This document shows positions 1-7,837 of a stretch of DNA of 7,837 nt, piece by piece. The stretch is from JAFKKF01 sp035651055 (GTDB taxonomy: Bacteria > Pseudomonadota > Alphaproteobacteria > Rhizobiales > Kaistiaceae). Where the stretch lies: contig DASRGK010000098.1 of the NCBI GenBank assembly GCA_035651055.1, positions 1-7,837 on the forward strand. The letters are read 5' to 3'. The position numbers and the translations under genes are program-made. The notes under the pieces were generated by a model, which worked only from the letters and a program-made list of their open reading frames with translations, did not search any database and was not told where the DNA came from. Position 1 is the stretch's first letter. Every line of letters begins with the position of its first letter.

Positions 1-1984
<1,984 letters not shown>

Positions 1985-1985
<1 letters not shown>

Positions 1986-1998
1986 CGCGGAGCCGCGC
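1985..1998 (+). other. GC hairpin directly after the CoxL-like stop codon
   Basis: GCGCGG-AG-CCGCGC is a perfect inverted repeat beginning on the last base of the TAG stop. It would fold as a very short GC hairpin (5 bp with a four-base loop). No T-run follows, so it is not a classical intrinsic terminator. It may mark or protect the 3' end of the transcript, or may be chance in GC-rich DNA. The rest of the 84-bp gap to the next gene shows no clear promoter. Confidence 0.3.
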
Positions 1999-2069
1999 GT
2001 TCCGGTCGCTGGCGAAGGCGTCTCTGAAGGTTGCGACTCCCTGAGGCTTGTGGTCCCCTTGCCAGTTGA

Positions 2070-3020
2070 ATGCCTGCCTCGGAACCGGCCCGGCCCCTTA
2101 TCGGGATCGGGCTGAAAGTCGCATCGACGCTCGTCTTCACCGGAATGGCGACGCTGATCAAGCTGGTCAGCGGCCGCTATCCGGTCGGCGAACTGACCTT
2201 TTTCCGCAGCTTCGTCGCGGTCGTCCCGGTTGCCGTCTGGGTTGGCTGGCGGAACTTTCCCGGCGTTTTCCGGACGACGCGCTTTCCCGGACACGTTCTG
2301 AGGTCGATTGCCGGGGCGAGTTCGATGTTCATGGGCTTTACCGCGCTGTCGCTCCTGCCGATCGCCGACGCGACGGCGATCGGCTACGCCTCGCCGCTGA
2401 TGACGGTCGTCTTCGCGGTCGTCCTCCTCCACGAGAAGGTGCACATCTACCGCTGGTCGGCGGTCGGGGTCGGCCTCTTCGGCGTCCTCGTCATCCTGTC
2501 GGACTATGTCGGGCCGGAGGCGAGCCAGGCAGGCACGCGCAGCCTTGCCGGAGCACTGTTTGCGGTCGGCGGGGCGGTGGTCGGTGCGCTCGCGGCGACG
2601 CAGACACGGAGCCTGACGCGGGTCGAGCCGGCGGCGACGATCGTGCTCTACTTCTCCCTCCTCACCGCCCTTCTCTCGCTGGTCACCCTGCCGTTCGGGT
2701 GGAAGCTTCCCGACGGCGCGGATCTCCTGTTCCTCATCGGCGCGGGCCTGTTCGGCGGCGTCGGCCAGGTGCTTCTCACGCAAAGCTACCGCTTCGGCGA
2801 CGCTTCGCTGATCGCGCCGTTCGACTATACGTCGATGATCTGGGCGCTGACCGTGAGCCTCGCGGTGTTCGGCACCTGGCCGAGCGGCATCATGCTGATC
2901 GGAACGGCCATCGTGATCGCCGCCGGGCTCTTCGTGATCTACCGCGAGCACCGGCTCGGCATCGAGCGGACGCGGTCGAAGCGGGCGCAGACGCCGACGA
3001 CGCCGCTCTCCTCCGGTTGA
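2070..3020 (+). CDS. EamA/DMT-family transporter (RhaT/drug-metabolite superfamily)
   Basis: Inner-membrane permease of the drug/metabolite transporter superfamily, 316 residues; the substrate cannot be read from sequence. Ten hydrophobic segments are visible at about residues 12-33, 43-60, 75-95, 102-120, 128-146, 160-178, 190-208, 217-236, 246-268 and 273-291. They form the usual tandem EamA repeats of five helices each (about 12-146 and 160-291). Typical signatures are PIADATAIGYASPL in helix 4 and FGDASLIAPFDYTSMIWA in helix 9. The tail after residue 292 is short, basic and cytoplasmic (REHRLGIERTRSKR). The ATG is immediately preceded by an in-frame TGA (2067-2069), so no earlier start in this frame is possible. 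The next in-frame ATG (about 2145) would remove helix 1. No Shine-Dalgarno sequence sits at a normal distance. The gene lies 32 bp upstream of thiD on the same strand and may be co-transcribed with it, but a thiamin-related substrate would be speculation. Confidence 0.9.
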   Translation: MPASEPARPLIGIGLKVASTLVFTGMATLIKLVSGRYPVGELTFFRSFVAVVPVAVWVGWRNFPGVFRTTRFPGHVLRSIAGASSMFMGFTALSLLPIADATAIGYASPLMTVVFAVVLLHEKVHIYRWSAVGVGLFGVLVILSDYVGPEASQAGTRSLAGALFAVGGAVVGALAATQTRSLTRVEPAATIVLYFSLLTALLSLVTLPFGWKLPDGADLLFLIGAGLFGGVGQVLLTQSYRFGDASLIAPFDYTSMIWALTVSLAVFGTWPSGIMLIGTAIVIAAGLFVIYREHRLGIERTRSKRAQTPTTPLSSG

Positions 3021-3028
3021 AACCGGGG
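3011..3028 (+). other. Stem-loop overlapping the DMT transporter stop codon
   Basis: CTCCGGT-TGAA-ACCGGGG forms a 7-bp stem (one T-G wobble) with a four-base loop, and the stop codon TGA (3018-3020) lies in that loop. It lies in the short junction between the transporter and thiD, 24 bp before the thiD start. There is no T-run, so it is not an intrinsic terminator in the usual sense. It could influence translational coupling or RNA stability, or be incidental. Confidence 0.3.
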
Positions 3029-3052
3029 CGTGCCGCCTATAGCTGGAAGGCG

Positions 3053-3862
<810 letters not shown>

Positions 3863-3886
3863 CCGGAAGGTCGCGAGGTTCGCGGA

Positions 3887-3903
3887 GTTGGGGCTACCTC
3901 AAC
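3887..3903 (+). terminator. Candidate 3' hairpin of thiD (no U-tract)
   Basis: GTTGGGG-CTA-CCTCAAC can form a 7-bp stem with one G-U pair and a three-base loop in the thiD transcript, 24 bp past the stop. The wobble pairs only in plus-strand RNA; the minus-strand copy would have an A-C mismatch, so it fits thiD better than the convergent FAH gene. No T-run follows, so a classical intrinsic terminator is not shown. Confidence 0.3.
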
Positions 3904-3904
3904 A

Positions 3905-3934
3905 CCGCTCGTCCCCGCGCATGCGGGGACCCAG
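3905..3934. repeat. Palindromic intergenic repeat, left copy
   Basis: A 30-bp unit: CCGCT, then a perfect 8-bp stem GTCCCCGC/GCGGGGAC around the loop GCAT (3911-3930), then CCAG. Its reverse complement recurs at 4017-4046 with 28 of 30 bases identical. The style matches the REP-like palindromic repeats found in many copies in proteobacterial intergenic regions. The multicopy status cannot be shown from one window. Confidence 0.75.
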
Positions 3935-3938
3935 ACCC

Positions 3939-3968
3939 GTGACAGGGCACATAGCGCAGTGACAGGGC
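3939..3968. repeat. Two 10-bp direct repeats (GTGACAGGGC), 20-bp period
   Basis: GTGACAGGGC occurs at 3939-3948 and exactly again at 3959-3968, between the left and right palindromic repeats. It is probably part of the internal sequence of the same repeat element. No function is evident. Confidence 0.55.
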
Positions 3969-3987
3969 GCGGGAGGAGTCCCCCGCG
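3968..3987. repeat. GC hairpin inside the palindromic-repeat cluster
   Basis: CGCGGG (3968-3973) and CCCGCG (3982-3987) form a 6-bp stem around an eight-base loop. It lies between the two inverted 30-bp repeats and overlaps the end of the second direct repeat by one base. Confidence 0.4.
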
Positions 3988-4016
3988 ACCGTGCACCACG
4001 CTTTGCCAGAACCAGG

Positions 4017-4046
4017 CTGGGTTCCCGCATGCGCGGGAACGAGCGG
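4017..4046. repeat. Palindromic intergenic repeat, right (inverted) copy
   Basis: Inverted partner of the unit at 3905-3934: CTGG, a perfect 8-bp stem GTTCCCGC/GCGGGAAC around the loop ATGC (4021-4040), then GAGCGG. The two differences from the left copy fall on paired positions of the stem (C-G in one, T-A in the other), so both hairpins stay perfect. The pair frames an 82-bp interior and could act as a bidirectional transcription stop between the convergent thiD and FAH genes. Confidence 0.75.
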
Positions 4047-4095
4047 TTCGTGGGTTGGCGCTTCGTTTCGGACCGGCGTTATCGGAACCCTTGGC

Positions 4096-4127
4096 CCGCT
4101 CGCCACGCTTTGCACGGGGACGAGCGG
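4096..4127. repeat. Third hairpin, apparently a deleted derivative of the repeat
   Basis: CCGCTCG (4096-4102) and CGAGCGG (4121-4127) form a 7-bp stem that can continue with CC/GG and CG/CG pairs across a bulge and a mismatch. The right part, CCACGCTTTGC at 4103-4113 followed by GGGGACGAGCGG at 4116-4127, matches the sequence around the right repeat (CCACGCTTTGC at 3996-4006, GGGAACGAGCGG at 4035-4046) with the middle removed. Bases 4115-4127 are also the exact reverse complement of 3905-3917. It sits 25 bp past the FAH stop on the minus strand and could serve as that operon's 3' hairpin, though no U-tract is seen. Confidence 0.5.
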
Positions 4128-4151
4128 AGCAGGGCGCGGTGGGGCGCTGAG

Positions 4152-4997
4152 CTACTTCCCCTTGTAAGCCAGCACCTTCTGCGTCTGTTCGCCGAGGCCG
4201 GCAATGCCGAGACGAACCGTCTCGCCGCCCTTCAGGAACTGCGGCGGCTTCATGCCGGACCCGACCCCGGGCGGCGTCCCGGTGGTGATCACGTCGCCCG
4301 GCTCGAACTGCATGAAGCGGCTGATGTAGCTGACGAGATGGGCGACGCCGAAGATCATGGTCCTGGTATTGCCGGTCTGCATCCGCCGGCCGTCGACGTC
4401 GAGGAACATGTCGAGGCTCTGGACGTCCTTGATCTCGTCGGGCGTGACCAGCCACGGCCCGAGCGGACCGAAGGTCGGGCAGCCCTTGCCCTTGGTCCAC
4501 TGGCCGCCGCGCTCGAGCTGGAATTCGCGCTCCGACACGTCGTGGCAGACGGCATAGCCGGCAACGAAGGACAGGGCCTTCGCCTCGTCGATATAGCTGC
4601 CGCGCTTGCCGATGATGACGGCAAGTTCGACCTCCCAGTCGGTCTTCTTCGAGTCGCGCGGAATCTGAAGGTCGTCGTTCGGGCCGGAGAGGCAGCTCGG
4701 CGCCTTGTTGAAGATGATCGGCTCCTTCGGGATCGGCGAGTTGGTCTCCTTGGCGTGGTCGACGTAGTTGAGGCCGATCGCGATGAAATTGCGGACCTCG
4801 TCGATCGGCGAGCCGATGCGCGGCTTGCCCTTGACCTTGGGCAGGCTCGCCGGCTTCAGCTTTCTGAGGCGGGAGAGCTGGCCGAGCGTGTCGCGATTGA
4901 TGTCGTCGATTTCGCCGGAGAGATCGCGGATGGCGCCCTCCTGATCGAGCATGCCGGGCTTCTCGCGGCCCTTTGGCCCGTACCGCAGTAGCTTCAT
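4152..4997 (-). CDS. Fumarylacetoacetate hydrolase (FAH) family protein
   Basis: Cytosolic metal-dependent C-C hydrolase or lyase of the FAH family, 281 residues. It has a short N-terminal domain (about 1-65) and then the catalytic domain, with GLNYVDHAKE (75-84), the metal ligands E122 and E124 in WEVELAVIIG and D153 in CHDVSE, TKGKGCPTFGPLGPWLV (168-184) and TGTPPGVG (239-246). From memory it most resembles proteins annotated as ureidoglycolate lyase or 2,4-diketo-3-deoxy-L-fuconate hydrolase. Those names are often transferred loosely in this family, so the substrate is left open. The start MKLLRYG is the usual N-terminus and has GGGAG (minus strand, 5010-5006) with an A-rich eight-base spacer. 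The frame extends further upstream, but that part overlaps the SDR gene. It follows the SDR by 20 bp, so the two are almost certainly co-transcribed. Confidence 0.93.
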   Translation of the reverse strand: MKLLRYGPKGREKPGMLDQEGAIRDLSGEIDDINRDTLGQLSRLRKLKPASLPKVKGKPRIGSPIDEVRNFIAIGLNYVDHAKETNSPIPKEPIIFNKAPSCLSGPNDDLQIPRDSKKTDWEVELAVIIGKRGSYIDEAKALSFVAGYAVCHDVSEREFQLERGGQWTKGKGCPTFGPLGPWLVTPDEIKDVQSLDMFLDVDGRRMQTGNTRTMIFGVAHLVSYISRFMQFEPGDVITTGTPPGVGSGMKPPQFLKGGETVRLGIAGLGEQTQKVLAYKGK

Positions 4998-5017
4998 TTT
5001 GTTTTTCTCCCTGAGGT

Positions 5018-5797
5018 TCAGAAGGCGCGGGCGAGCAGCCCGCCGTCGACGAGGATGTTCTGGCCGGTGATATAGCCGGCGTGGACGGAACAGAGAAAGG
5101 CGGCGATCCTGCCGAATTCCTCGGCCGTGCCGAGGCGCCTTGCCGGGATCGAATCGGCGGTCTCGGCCGCCACGTCCTCGACCCGCCGGCCGCTCCTGCC
5201 GGCGACCCATTTGAAGCCCGACACGAGCCGGTCGGTCTCGATCTTGCCCGGCAGGAGGTTGTTGATCGTGACGTTGCGGTGCGCGACCTCGCGCGCGACG
5301 CCGGCGAGGAAGCCGGTGAGGCCGGCGCGCGCCCCCGAGGACAGGTCGAGACCGGGAATCGGCGCCAGCACCGAAGACGAAGTGATGTTGACGATCCGGC
5401 CGAAGCCGCGCGCCATCATCCCGTCCACCACCGCCCGGATCAGTTCGATCGGGACGGCCATGTTCTGGATGACGCCCTCGACCAGAGCCTCGCGCGTGAC
5501 GTCGCGGAACTCGCGCCGCGGCGGGCCGCCGTTGTTGTTGATGAGGACGCTCACTTCGGGCGCGGCGGCGAGCAGCCGCTCCTGGACCTCGGGGCGGCTG
5601 ACATCGCCGGCGACCGCGGTGACGGCGACATTGTGGCGCCCGCGAAGCTCGGCGGCGGTTGCGTCGAGGGCCGCCTGATCGCGGCCGTTGAGGACGATGT
5701 CGCAGCCGGCTTCGGCAAGCGCGAAGGCGCAGCCCCTTCCCAGTCCGCGGCTCGATGCGCAGACGATCGCCTTCCTGCCCGAAATGCCGAGATCCAT
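5018..5797 (-). CDS. Atypical SDR-family oxidoreductase lacking the canonical YxxxK catalytic pair
   Basis: Rossmann-fold short-chain dehydrogenase/reductase, 259 residues, the normal length for classical SDRs. The cofactor loop is ASSRGLG (14-20) in place of TGxxxGIG; GDVS (64-67) and NNNG (87-90, usually NNAG) follow, with Asn112 at the usual structural position. The catalytic Ser is present (S140 in NITSSS), but aligning LSSGARAGLTGF (152-163) with the usual YxASKAALTGF puts Ser153 where Tyr is expected and Arg157 where Lys is expected. NNLLPGKIETDRL and the C-terminal YITGQNILVDGG are otherwise typical. I recall similar proteins with LSNGARAGLTGF, usually annotated as 3-oxoacyl-ACP reductase-like, so this is probably a conserved divergent subfamily and not a decayed gene. 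The ATG at 5797 is preceded by GGGGGA and gives the standard SDR N-terminus. It is the first gene of an operon with FAH. Reaction unknown. Confidence 0.92.
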   Translation of the reverse strand: MDLGISGRKAIVCASSRGLGRGCAFALAEAGCDIVLNGRDQAALDATAAELRGRHNVAVTAVAGDVSRPEVQERLLAAAPEVSVLINNNGGPPRREFRDVTREALVEGVIQNMAVPIELIRAVVDGMMARGFGRIVNITSSSVLAPIPGLDLSSGARAGLTGFLAGVAREVAHRNVTINNLLPGKIETDRLVSGFKWVAGRSGRRVEDVAAETADSIPARRLGTAEEFGRIAAFLCSVHAGYITGQNILVDGGLLARAF

Positions 5798-5911
5798 TGT
5801 TCCCCCGCCGGAGAGGGGACTAGCCCGATCCACCCGGCTTCTCAAGCGGAAAACCGGCTGTCGGACAGGGACCGGCTTGCACCGGCGCCGCTCCGCTGAT
5901 AGGCGGCGACG
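5798..5911. promoter_or_regulatory. Divergent intergenic region between SDR and dehydratase
   Basis: These 114 bp must hold the promoters of both divergent transcription units. CCGGCT occurs three times (5834-5839, 5854-5859, 5872-5877), spaced 20 and 18 bp, about two helical turns, and a small palindrome CTGTC-G-GACAG lies at 5858-5868. Together they look like a possible operator cluster. A weak minus-strand promoter candidate is TTGAGA (5845-5840) with TAGTCC (5822-5817) 17 bp downstream; the -10 match is poor. No convincing plus-strand promoter was found. Six-base GC-rich words recur easily by chance in this DNA. Confidence 0.35.
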
Positions 5912-6904
5912 ATGAACGAAGTTTCCAGTCCACGGCTCGCCGACATCGCCCTTGCGGCGCATCGCCTGTCCGGCCTCGCGGTGCGCACGCCGCTGGTCAG
6001 CAGCCCGTTCCTCGACGAGCGCACCGGCGGACGCATCCTCCTCAAATGCGAGACGCTGCAGCGCACCGGGTCGTTCAAGTTCCGCGGCGCTTACAATGCG
6101 CTGGCGAGCCTCGACCACGCGACGCGGGCGCGCGGCGTCGTCGCCGCCTCCTCCGGCAACCATGCCCAGGGCGTGGCGGAAGCGGCCCGGCTCTTCGGCG
6201 TGCGCGCGATCATCGTCATGCCGGCCGATGCGCCGGCGGTGAAGCGCGCGCGGACGGAGCGGAGCGGGGCGCGGGTCGTTCCATACGACCGGGCGACCGA
6301 GGACCGCGACGAGGTCGCGGCGCGGATCTTGGCGGCCGAGGGCGGGACGCTCATCCATCCTTTTGACGATGCGCGGGTGATCGCCGGGCAGGGGACGATC
6401 GGGCTCGAAATCCTCAACGATACCGCGGCGCTCGGCGTCAGGCCCGATGCGGTCCTGGTTCCGTGCAGCGGCGGCGGGCTGGTTGCCGGGATCGGCCTCG
6501 CCGTGCGCTCGGGCGCGCCGAAGGCGGAGATATTCGCGGTCGAGCCGGAGGACTTCGACGACTACCGCCGTTCGCTCGCCGCCGGCGAGATCGTCCGCAA
6601 CGAACGCGCTGCCGGCTCGGTCGCCGATGCGCTGCTCGCCGAAGCGCCCGGCCCCCTCGGCTTTGCCCTCAACCGCGAGACGCTTGCCGGAAGCCTGGTG
6701 GTTTCAGACAGCGAGGCGCTCGCCGCGGTCGCATTCGCGTTCCGCGAACTGAAGCTGGTGGTCGAGCCGGGCGGCGCCGTCGCGCTCGCGGCGCTGCTCG
6801 CCGGCAGGATCGCGGCGCGCGACCGGGTTGTCGTCGTCCTTCTCTCGGGCGGCAATATCGACGAAACGATGCTGACAAGGGCGCTGGCGGGCGCGGCCCT
6901 GTAG
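5912..6904 (+). CDS. PLP-dependent threonine/serine dehydratase (fold type II)
   Basis: Cytosolic pyridoxal-phosphate enzyme that most likely deaminates L-threonine (and serine) to 2-oxobutyrate (or pyruvate) and ammonia. It has 330 residues, the length of catabolic TdcB-type enzymes; the C-terminal ACT-like regulatory domain of biosynthetic IlvA is absent. Visible marks are the Schiff-base Lys56 in GSFKFRGAYNAL, the substrate loop SSGNHAQG (80-87), the phosphate-binding loop SGGGL (186-190), VVEPGGA (283-289) and LSGGNID (311-317), whose Ser312 sits where the pyridine nitrogen is contacted. Close relatives include serine racemase and threo-3-hydroxyaspartate ammonia-lyase, which sequence reading cannot exclude. 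The start at 5912 gives the usual N-terminus; AGGCGG (5901-5906) is a modest ribosome binding site. It is divergent from the SDR-FAH operon and 53 bp upstream of the MFS gene on the same strand, so the two may share a transcript. Confidence 0.93.
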   Translation: MNEVSSPRLADIALAAHRLSGLAVRTPLVSSPFLDERTGGRILLKCETLQRTGSFKFRGAYNALASLDHATRARGVVAASSGNHAQGVAEAARLFGVRAIIVMPADAPAVKRARTERSGARVVPYDRATEDRDEVAARILAAEGGTLIHPFDDARVIAGQGTIGLEILNDTAALGVRPDAVLVPCSGGGLVAGIGLAVRSGAPKAEIFAVEPEDFDDYRRSLAAGEIVRNERAAGSVADALLAEAPGPLGFALNRETLAGSLVVSDSEALAAVAFAFRELKLVVEPGGAVALAALLAGRIAARDRVVVVLLSGGNIDETMLTRALAGAAL

Positions 6905-6957
6905 GCGGGCCGAATTCGCGCTATCGTCGTCCGCCCTCCGATTCCGCTTCCACGAAA

Positions 6958-7837
6958 ATGTCTTCGCCTCCCCCCAGTTCGACGGCGCCGCGCGGCTTCG
7001 CCTTCCGCATGGCGCTCTTCTATTTCGGCTACTTCATGATGGGCGGCGTGGTCACGCCGTTCTATCCGGTCTGGCTGCAGGGCCGCGGCCTCAGCGAAGT
7101 CGAGATCGCGAACTGCATCGCCATCCCGGCGCTGGTGCGGGTGCTGCTGACGCCGTTTGCGGGGGTCTTCGCCGACCGGGCGCCGCACCGCCGCTTCGCC
7201 GCGATCTCGCTGGCGGTGCCGGGAGCCCTCATCTTCCTCCTCGCCTATCCGGCCCAGGGCTACTGGCCGCTCCTCATCATCACCGGATCGGCCTTCACCC
7301 TCTACTATCTCACGATCCCGGTCGTCGAAGCGCTGGCGCTGACCGGCGTGCGGCGCTTCGGGATGGATTACGGGCGGCTGCGGGTGAGCGGGTCGATCGC
7401 CTTCATCATCGTCAACCTCGGCAGCGGCGCGCTCCTCTCGCTCCTCCATCCCGAGGCCATCTTCTGGATCATTGCGGCGACGCTGTTTGCGGCGATGGCC
7501 GTGTCCTTTGCCCTGCCGGTGACCCCGCCCGAAATCCGCCGCCTCGACGACCTGACGAAGCCGCGGGCGCGGCCGGACTGGCGGATGCTCGCCGATCCCG
7601 GGTTCGTGGCGCTCATCCTCGTCGGGGCGCTGGTCCAGGCCAGCCATGCGGTGCTCTACAGTTTCGGCAGCATCCATTGGCGCTCGCTCGGCTTCGACGG
7701 GATCGAGATCGGGGCGTTCTGGGCAATCGGCATCGTCGTCGAGGTCGCGGTGTTCTCCTTCTCGGGCCTGGCGGTGCGCACGTTCGGGCCGTTCGGCCTC
7801 CTCGTCCTCGGCGGAACGGCGGCGATCGTGCGCTGGC
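6958..7837 (+). CDS. MFS transporter (MFS_1-like, HcaT-type), 3' partial
   Basis: Inner-membrane major facilitator permease; 293 residues are visible and the frame is open to the window edge (families of this type run to about 390-410). The N-terminus is short and Pro/Ser-rich, followed by FGYFMMGGVVTPFYPVWL in helix 1, a loop with GLSEVEI, FAGVFADRAPHRR (67-79) at the conserved helix 2-3 position, and YGRLRVSGSIAFI (138-150), a hallmark of the phenylpropionate permease-like MFS_1-like group. About eight hydrophobic segments are present before the cut. The substrate is unknown; the HcaT likeness is to the fold group and does not show aromatic acid transport. No clear Shine-Dalgarno precedes the ATG at 6958, which follows CACGAAA; the next in-frame ATG (7009) also lacks one and would trim the tail before helix 1. 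The gap of 53 bp after the dehydratase holds no convincing terminator. Confidence 0.88.
   Translation, partial: MSSPPPSSTAPRGFAFRMALFYFGYFMMGGVVTPFYPVWLQGRGLSEVEIANCIAIPALVRVLLTPFAGVFADRAPHRRFAAISLAVPGALIFLLAYPAQGYWPLLIITGSAFTLYYLTIPVVEALALTGVRRFGMDYGRLRVSGSIAFIIVNLGSGALLSLLHPEAIFWIIAATLFAAMAVSFALPVTPPEIRRLDDLTKPRARPDWRMLADPGFVALILVGALVQASHAVLYSFGSIHWRSLGFDGIEIGAFWAIGIVVEVAVFSFSGLAVRTFGPFGLLVLGGTAAIVRW

Noticed and set aside
2048..3052. Long N-terminal extension of thiD in the same open frame
   Set aside because: It overlaps the whole DMT transporter in another frame, is Arg-rich and low in hydrophobic pattern, and ThiD normally starts at the ATG at 3053.
2960..3052. Thiamin pyrophosphate riboswitch before thiD
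   Set aside because: The gap is 32 bp and neither it nor the preceding coding sequence shows the conserved CTGAGA and ACCTGA elements.
3905..4127. CRISPR array or insertion sequence
   Set aside because: The repeats are inverted, only two to three in number and without regular spacers, and there is no transposase frame or target duplication.
3863..4151. Small open frames on both strands in the repeat region
   Set aside because: Their peptides (HARG-, PACAGT- and SPRMRG-like) are the familiar artefacts of translating palindromic intergenic repeats.
4029..4991. A 320-codon plus-strand open frame opposite the FAH gene
   Set aside because: It is the antisense of a clear FAH gene. Long antisense frames arise from GC-rich codon bias, and its translation resembles no family I know.
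5798..6358. Upstream extension of the SDR frame on the minus strand
   Set aside because: It runs opposite the start of the dehydratase and ahead of a normal SDR N-terminus with its own ribosome binding site.
6562..7677. A 371-codon minus-strand open frame opposite the dehydratase and MFS genes
   Set aside because: Its translation is low-complexity Arg/Glu/His-rich, the typical antisense shadow, and it runs across two well-supported genes.

Overview
The window is high-GC, densely packed bacterial DNA. Protein styles (a form II CoxL-like hydrolase, DMT and MFS transporters, a FAH/SDR pair) and a palindromic intergenic repeat suggest an alphaproteobacterium, probably Hyphomicrobiales (Rhizobiales). 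This is inference from reading alone; no search was run. There are seven protein genes, two of them cut by the window edges. No rRNA, tRNA, CRISPR array, transposase or phage gene is visible.

Layout. 1-1985 (+): 3' five-sixths of a large molybdenum hydroxylase subunit (xanthine dehydrogenase/CoxL family, form II). 2070-3020 (+): ten-helix EamA/DMT transporter. 3053-3862 (+): thiD, the thiamin pathway HMP(-P) kinase. 3863-4151: a convergent intergenic region holding a cluster of palindromic repeats and hairpins. 4152-4997 and 5018-5797 (both -): a two-gene operon, with an atypical short-chain dehydrogenase/reductase (SDR) upstream of a fumarylacetoacetate hydrolase (FAH) family enzyme. 5798-5911: a divergent regulatory region. 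5912-6904 (+): PLP-dependent threonine/serine dehydratase. 6958-7837 (+): start of an MFS transporter that runs off the window.

How the genes relate. The only clear functional pairing is SDR-FAH: 20 bp apart, same strand, and of enzyme classes that act in sequence in some sugar-acid pathways. The dehydratase is divergent from them and may share regulation. The other genes look like ordinary metabolic and transport genes placed side by side. I found no convincing new multi-gene system. The points most worth a second look are the SDR lacking the canonical catalytic Tyr and Lys, the palindromic repeat pair whose hairpins differ by compensating base changes, and a dnaX-like slippery heptamer in the correct frame inside thiD.
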